Source: an uncultured Clostridia bacterium (GTDB lineage Bacteria; Bacillota; Clostridia; Oscillospirales; Ruminococcaceae). From it: a stretch of DNA of 64,000 bases. The stretch spans positions 124,001 to 188,000 of the forward strand of contig CAMVNQ010000007.1 in assembly GCA_947168885.1 (NCBI GenBank), written 5' to 3'. Below are positions 59,975 to 64,000 of the stretch, piece by piece (position 1 is the stretch's first letter; every line of letters begins with the position of its first letter). The position numbers were made by a program, and so were the translations under genes. The notes under the pieces were generated by a model. The model was not told the origin of the DNA. It did no database searches and worked only from the letters and a program-made list of their open reading frames with translations.

Positions 59975-60733
59975 ATGAATCCTGTACTGACAGCAATAAT
60001 AACACCACTGATCGTGATCGCGGTCATCGCGCTTGTGATATTCATTATAGTAATGATAATAAAACATAAGCTCGAATCCGCGACACGGCGATACCTCGGA
60101 ATGGGGCTGAAAGATACCGCGAATATGCTCGGGAACGGGCTTCGCGAGGAAACTACCATGCCGAAGGCTATCTCGAACGTCTCGGCTATCTATAAGCCGC
60201 GTCTGATGCGCGATTTCCCCGATATGACATACGAGCGTTTCCTCGAAATGGCGAATACGGCTCTCGTGTCTATCCTCACCGCTATCGAAAGCGGTGACGC
60301 GGACCGCATCGGGAACGCGACCGACAGCCTTAAAAGCGTTATCCGCGACAAGATACACGACAATAACGGCAGGAATATCGTTGAACATTTCGATGATATT
60401 AAGCTGCACAGAACGGCGATATCCGATTACAGGACCACATCCGATACCGCGACGGCGGACTTTGAGATCTCGTTCCAGTGCATCCATTATCTCGAAGGCA
60501 AGGACAAGGTCCCGGAAAACCCCTCGCAGTTCGCGGCGTGCGTGTCTCTGAGCTACGGACGGGAGTTCGCCGAGGATTCGAGTTCGCTTACGTTCTCGCA
60601 TAACTGCCCTAACTGCGGCGCGCCGATATACGCTGTCGGCGGAAGAATGATGAAATGTACCTACTGCGGTACAGGCGTTACGGAAGAAGTTTATAAGAGC
60701 TGGCTCGTCAGCGCTTATAAATTTATCAAATAA
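59975..60733 (+). CDS. Tim44-like membrane protein with zinc ribbon
   Basis: 252 residues: an N-terminal membrane helix (LTAIITPLIVIAVIALVIFIIVMII), then a Tim44-like domain (FPDMTYERFLEMANTALVSILTAIESGD...YGREF) and a C-terminal zinc ribbon CPNCGAPIYAVGGRMMKCTYCG. It resembles the second half of its 5' neighbour (5 nt gap) and could heteromerise with it. No catalytic residues are evident. Confidence 0.82.
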   Translation: MNPVLTAIITPLIVIAVIALVIFIIVMIIKHKLESATRRYLGMGLKDTANMLGNGLREETTMPKAISNVSAIYKPRLMRDFPDMTYERFLEMANTALVSILTAIESGDADRIGNATDSLKSVIRDKIHDNNGRNIVEHFDDIKLHRTAISDYRTTSDTATADFEISFQCIHYLEGKDKVPENPSQFAACVSLSYGREFAEDSSSLTFSHNCPNCGAPIYAVGGRMMKCTYCGTGVTEEVYKSWLVSAYKFIK

Positions 60734-60773
60734 ACAGAATTTCTTATTCTGCAACGAAAGGAAATGATAACCT

Positions 60774-62189
60774 ATGGGACTTATCAAAGCTGCAATAGGC
60801 GCTTTAGGCGGTGCTCTCGGCGATACATGGAAGGAAGAGATACACTGCGGCGCTATTGACAACAAAACTCTTCTTAAGGTCGGCACAAAGATGCACCAGG
60901 GCTCGAACCGCACGAGCAATACCAAGGGCACCGAAAACTACATAAGCAACGGATCCGCTATCATGGTAGAGCAGGGAACCTGTATGCTCACCATAGACAA
61001 CGGCAAGATCACAAACGTAGTTACCGAGCCCGGACGCTATATCCTTGACAACTCGTCCGCTCCGTCCATTTTCGCCGGTCAGCTCAAGGATTCCGCAAAG
61101 GATCTCATCAGCAGATTCACTTTCGGCGGTACTCCTGCGGCAGAGCAGAAGGTCGTATATATCAACCTTCAGGAAATACCCGGCATTCCGTTCGGTACAA
61201 GCGAGCCCATGCCGTATTTCGACCCCTACTACAACACATCTATCGAGCTCCGCGCGTTCGGTCGCTTCTCTATCCAGATCCCCGACGCAGAAGCAGCGGT
61301 AAGATTCTACACCGAAGTTTGCCCGAAGGGCGTTGACGCAGGCGATCTTTCCGCTTCCGCGGTATTCTCAAACGGTCAGTACAAGAGCGAGTTCAACCAG
61401 GCTCTTCTCGGCGGTCTCGCAGCACTGTCCGATCAGGGCGTAATGTACTCGAAGATACAGACACACCTTGTTCCTCTCGCACAGGAAACGGCAAAGAACG
61501 CTGTTGACTGGCTCGAAAGAGGATTAATGATCAAGAAGATCGGCTTTGAAGGCCCCGTTACCCTCTCCGAAGATTCGAAGAAGCGTCTCGGTGCACGTCT
61601 CGAAGCGGATACTCAGCTCGACCAGGGCGTTCAGCGTGCTATGATGAACAAGAGCATCGCTGCAGGTATCGAAGCTATGGGCTCGAACGAGGGCAACGGC
61701 GGCGGTATGATGGGCGTTATGGGCATGGGCGCTATGATGAACATGGGCGGCAACCTCATGGGTCAGTACAATACCCAGCAGCCCGCTGCTCCCGCTGCTG
61801 CGGCAGCTCCGGCAGGCTGGAAGTGTCCTTCCTGCGGCGCTGCGAACGCTGAAGCTGCTAAGTTCTGCTCAGGCTGCGGCGCTAAGAAGCCCGCTCCTCC
61901 GGAGAGCTGGACATGCAGCTGCGGTGCTACCAACACCACAAACTTCTGCTCCAACTGCGGCGCAAAGAAGGGCGAGAGCGCTCCCGCTCCCGCAGCACCC
62001 GCTTCATGGACTTGTGAGTGCGGTTCCGTGAACACGACTAAGTTCTGTGCAAACTGCGGAAAGCCGAAGCCCGCTGCTCCGAAGAAGTACAAGTGCGACA
62101 AGTGCGGCTGGGTTCCGCCGGATCCCGAAAAGCCCCCGAAGTTCTGTCCCGAATGCGGCGACCTCTTCGACGAAAACGACGTACAGTAA
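60774..62189 (+). CDS. SPFH-domain protein with four zinc ribbons, YdjI-like
   Basis: 471 residues. N-terminal SPFH-like domain (about 1-300; WKEEIHCGAIDNKTLLKVG, IMVEQGTCMLTIDNGKI, LLGGLAALSDQGVMYSKI) of the virion-core-protein-like branch seen in B. subtilis YdjI. A Gly/Met-rich stretch (GGGMMGVMGMGAMMNMGG) and an Ala/Pro linker lead to four C-terminal zinc ribbons (CPSCG/CSGCG, CSCG/CSNCG, CECG/CANCG, CDKCG/CPEC). With two zinc-ribbon membrane proteins just upstream it likely forms a membrane-associated scaffold or stress complex like PspA-YdjGHI. Confidence 0.82.
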   Translation: MGLIKAAIGALGGALGDTWKEEIHCGAIDNKTLLKVGTKMHQGSNRTSNTKGTENYISNGSAIMVEQGTCMLTIDNGKITNVVTEPGRYILDNSSAPSIFAGQLKDSAKDLISRFTFGGTPAAEQKVVYINLQEIPGIPFGTSEPMPYFDPYYNTSIELRAFGRFSIQIPDAEAAVRFYTEVCPKGVDAGDLSASAVFSNGQYKSEFNQALLGGLAALSDQGVMYSKIQTHLVPLAQETAKNAVDWLERGLMIKKIGFEGPVTLSEDSKKRLGARLEADTQLDQGVQRAMMNKSIAAGIEAMGSNEGNGGGMMGVMGMGAMMNMGGNLMGQYNTQQPAAPAAAAAPAGWKCPSCGAANAEAAKFCSGCGAKKPAPPESWTCSCGATNTTNFCSNCGAKKGESAPAPAAPASWTCECGSVNTTKFCANCGKPKPAAPKKYKCDKCGWVPPDPEKPPKFCPECGDLFDENDVQ

Positions 62190-62489
62190 TATTGAAAGCG
62201 CAGGCTCTCCCATTATGGGGGAGCTTGCCTTGATATTATGCCGATTGTGATAATGCATAAAAAAATTGTGCATAAAGTTGGTAAATAGTGAGATAAGACG
62301 AAAAAGCAATAAAACAAGAAAATATTTCAAAAAAAGTGCAACCAAAGTGACACTTTTTTCGTTTATTATATAGGAGCGTATCTGACAGATGTAAAGATGT
62401 CGGTCACGTTACGTTTCAGAAAAGCGCGCAAAGCGTGCCAAAACAGTTCTGCATTTAAATAATGTGCATAGATAGAAGAGGGTGAAGGA
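62190..62489. other. Spacer before the ABC transporter operon
   Basis: A 300-nt region. A hairpin AGGCTCTCCC...GGGGGAGCTTGCCT (62202-62230) without T-run probably ends the SPFH transcript. The rest is A/T-rich with CTTTTTTCGTTTATTATATAGG near 62352; a TTATAT-type -10 is possible but no good -35 is seen. No gene. Confidence 0.45.
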
Positions 62490-63257
62490 TTGGCGTTCAT
62501 TTCAGTTAAAAATCTCCGCAAGGTTTATAAGATAGGGAACGAAAAGGTCTATGCGCTGAAAAAGATAGACCTTGACATCGAAAGGGGCGAGATATGCTGC
62601 ATACTCGGTACGTCCGGCTCCGGTAAATCGACGCTCCTGAATATGCTTGCGGGGCTTGAGAAACCTACGAGGGGCGATATATTCATCAACGGTACGAATG
62701 TAGCGAAACTCTCGGAAAAGAAGCTCGCAAGATTCAGACAGGAAAACACGGGCTTCATCTTCCAGTCATACAACCTTATCTCCCAGTTCAACGCGCTGGA
62801 GAACGTGGGTATGCCGCTTATGTTCAAGGGTATGCCGCGGTCAAAGAGGGATAAGATCTCGGCGAAGATGCTTAAACTCGTCGGGCTCGGCTCGCGTATG
62901 AAACACCGTCCGAACCAGATGTCCGGCGGTCAGCAGCAGCGTGTCGGTATCGCGAGGGCGTTCGTCGCAAAGCCGAATGTCGTTTTCGCGGACGAGCCTA
63001 CCGGAAACCTCGATACAAAAACGACCGACGAGGTAATGCGGCTTATGGTGCGTATGTGCCGCAAATATAACATAACTCTGATACTCGTAACTCACGATCT
63101 TGAGATAGCCGGTTATTCGGACAGGATCGTACATATAATCGACGGTGAGATAACAAGCATAGAAAAGAACGAATCGGTTTATTCTCCCGAAGATGACGAA
63201 AAGAAAGAGTCCGGACCGGACAACAATACAGAAAACAGTGAGGTAAGTGAACAATGA
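62490..63257 (+). CDS. ABC transporter ATP-binding protein, MacB/LolD type
   Basis: 255 residues from TTG with GAGGGTGA upstream. Walker A LGTSGSGKSTLLNM near residue 40, Q-loop FIFQSYNLISQ, signature MSGGQQQR and Walker B VVFADEPTGNLDTKT. The A/D-loops fit the LolD/MacB family that powers FtsX-type permeases. A ~35-residue acidic tail follows. The stop overlaps the next start (ATGA), and the permease is expected beyond the edge. Confidence 0.93.
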   Translation: MAFISVKNLRKVYKIGNEKVYALKKIDLDIERGEICCILGTSGSGKSTLLNMLAGLEKPTRGDIFINGTNVAKLSEKKLARFRQENTGFIFQSYNLISQFNALENVGMPLMFKGMPRSKRDKISAKMLKLVGLGSRMKHRPNQMSGGQQQRVGIARAFVAKPNVVFADEPTGNLDTKTTDEVMRLMVRMCRKYNITLILVTHDLEIAGYSDRIVHIIDGEITSIEKNESVYSPEDDEKKESGPDNNTENSEVSEQ

Positions 63258-64000
63258 GATCATTAAAGAAGCTATTCGCAGTCCTTCTTGCGGCCGCTAT
63301 GATGACATTCACCGCAGTGCCTGTGGCTTATGCGGAGTCAGACGGCTCGTCAGATGTTGTTGCTGTTCAGAATGTGCCGCAGCTGGCGCTCGCGTCAAAC
63401 AATTCGTTTAAGATATGGCCGGGAACTGATACGCTTGTCCCCGTTGGTTTCAAGCTTAAAAAGCAGGGTAATTTCTCTTATATAAGAGTGAGTCTTACCG
63501 GCAATACGAAAGATATTTATTCAAATGTCACCGAAAAGACGATACATTACCCTGATATGGGAACATCGTTCACTTTTACGGTCTCTCCTACAACTCTGAG
63601 CGGAGAGTATTCTTTCGGGATCCTGGCAGAAGTTTGTGATAACGATGATAACGTGCTTTCAAGCTTCTCGACTTCATTGAAGCTCGTTGTTGACAGCGAT
63701 CTCAAAGTAAAGGGTCTTACCATTGAAAGCTATAAGGTAAGCAAGGAGAATATCCGCCCTGGTGACAGCTTCGACATTGATGTTATCCTTAAGAACAACA
63801 CAGGTGTTGATGTAAAGAATGCCGAACTGCATCTCGACGGACTCGATACCAACAAGTTCGTGCTCGATAAGGGCTTTTCAAAGAAGTATGTCGATATCCC
63901 GAAGGGAAAAACGGGTTCAGCGAAGTTCAGCCTTATCGCCCAGAACGGTATTGCGCTCGTGCGTGAGAATCTTACCCTCGCGCTTTCATACACGCTGGAC
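63254..64000 (+). CDS. Exported protein with NEW3/CARDB-like domains (partial)
   Basis: The first 249 residues are visible; the frame is open at the window edge. Signal peptide MRSLKKLFAVLLAAAMMTFTA...AYA, then beta-sandwich repeats (VSPTTLSGEYSFGILAEVCD; NIRPGDSFDIDVILKNNTGVDVKNAELHLDG) typical of NEW3/CARDB or COG1361 domains. It overlaps the ABC ATPase gene by 4 nt, so it is probably the extracellular partner of that transporter, perhaps fused to or followed by the permease. Confidence 0.8.
   Translation, partial: MRSLKKLFAVLLAAAMMTFTAVPVAYAESDGSSDVVAVQNVPQLALASNNSFKIWPGTDTLVPVGFKLKKQGNFSYIRVSLTGNTKDIYSNVTEKTIHYPDMGTSFTFTVSPTTLSGEYSFGILAEVCDNDDNVLSSFSTSLKLVVDSDLKVKGLTIESYKVSKENIRPGDSFDIDVILKNNTGVDVKNAELHLDGLDTNKFVLDKGFSKKYVDIPKGKTGSAKFSLIAQNGIALVRENLTLALSYTLD

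Overview
The window looks like a chromosomal segment from an anaerobic, moderately GC-rich Gram-positive clostridium, most likely a Ruminococcus-like member of the Oscillospiraceae. This is an inference from several things: sigma-A promoters of the TTGACA-17-TATAAT type, strong AGGAGG ribosome sites, O2/superoxide scavengers instead of catalase or SOD, formate-THF ligase, an ECF transporter core, the yab/divIC sporulation-division cluster, lipoproteins with Thr-rich linkers, and a GH26 mannanase. No rRNA, tRNA, CRISPR array, integrase or transposase gene was found.

Layout. 1-3.85 kb: an FRG-domain gene cut by the window edge, then a minimal phage-type packaging cassette (small terminase, large terminase, portal), all on the minus strand. 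3.85-21.9 kb: a long minus-strand housekeeping run: ruvC, a TPR-like gene, ruvAB, glmM, a methyltransferase, fused ecfA1A2, ecfT, truA, DUF5711, cvpA, a clpE-like gene, an SDR, a small unknown, murL and murD. 22.0-22.9 kb: a solitary phage-type DUF6291 gene on the plus strand. 22.9-29.4 kb: desulfoferrodoxin, flavodiiron protein, upp, rpiB, tsaB, tsaE, fhs. 29.5-31.5 kb: an SGNH-hydrolase lipoprotein and a 102-residue NrdD-like glycyl-radical-type protein behind NrdR-box-like sequences. 31.7-39.8 kb: a 1304-residue cytoplasmic sensor/GGDEF/EAL/beta-helix fusion, a small helical protein, a GNAT with repeat insertions, rlmD and prfB. 40-44.2 kb: a membrane diguanylate cyclase, aldose epimerase, GH26 mannanase and a DUF4364-like regulator. 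44.2-51.3 kb: repeat-rich spacer, aroC, aroA, a VOC protein, aroB, a lipoprotein and a B12-radical SAM protein. 51.5-56.3 kb: a MITE-like element and the yabM-mazG-hup-rqcP-yabP-yabQ-divIC cluster. 56.4-58.7 kb: a deaminase and xylB. 58.9-64 kb: two Tim44-like zinc-ribbon membrane proteins, an SPFH/zinc-ribbon protein, and an ABC ATPase with an exported partner that runs off the edge.

The most striking signals are four. (1) Two phage-derived islets 18 kb apart share one promoter design: three ATGTCC direct repeats at exact 10-bp spacing, then 13 nt, then a -10 box. A leader hairpin with a U-rich tail follows each. This points to a common regulator of a dispersed phage-derived system. (2) A ~95-bp repeat seen between genes (25.24 kb) occurs twice in tandem, in frame, inside a GNAT acetyltransferase gene (36.7-36.9 kb), and the intergenic copy keeps the same peptide frame. 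(3) A compact three-way-junction RNA-like element lies between hup and rqcP. (4) The LacI-sensor/GGDEF/EAL/beta-helix fusion has an unusual architecture.
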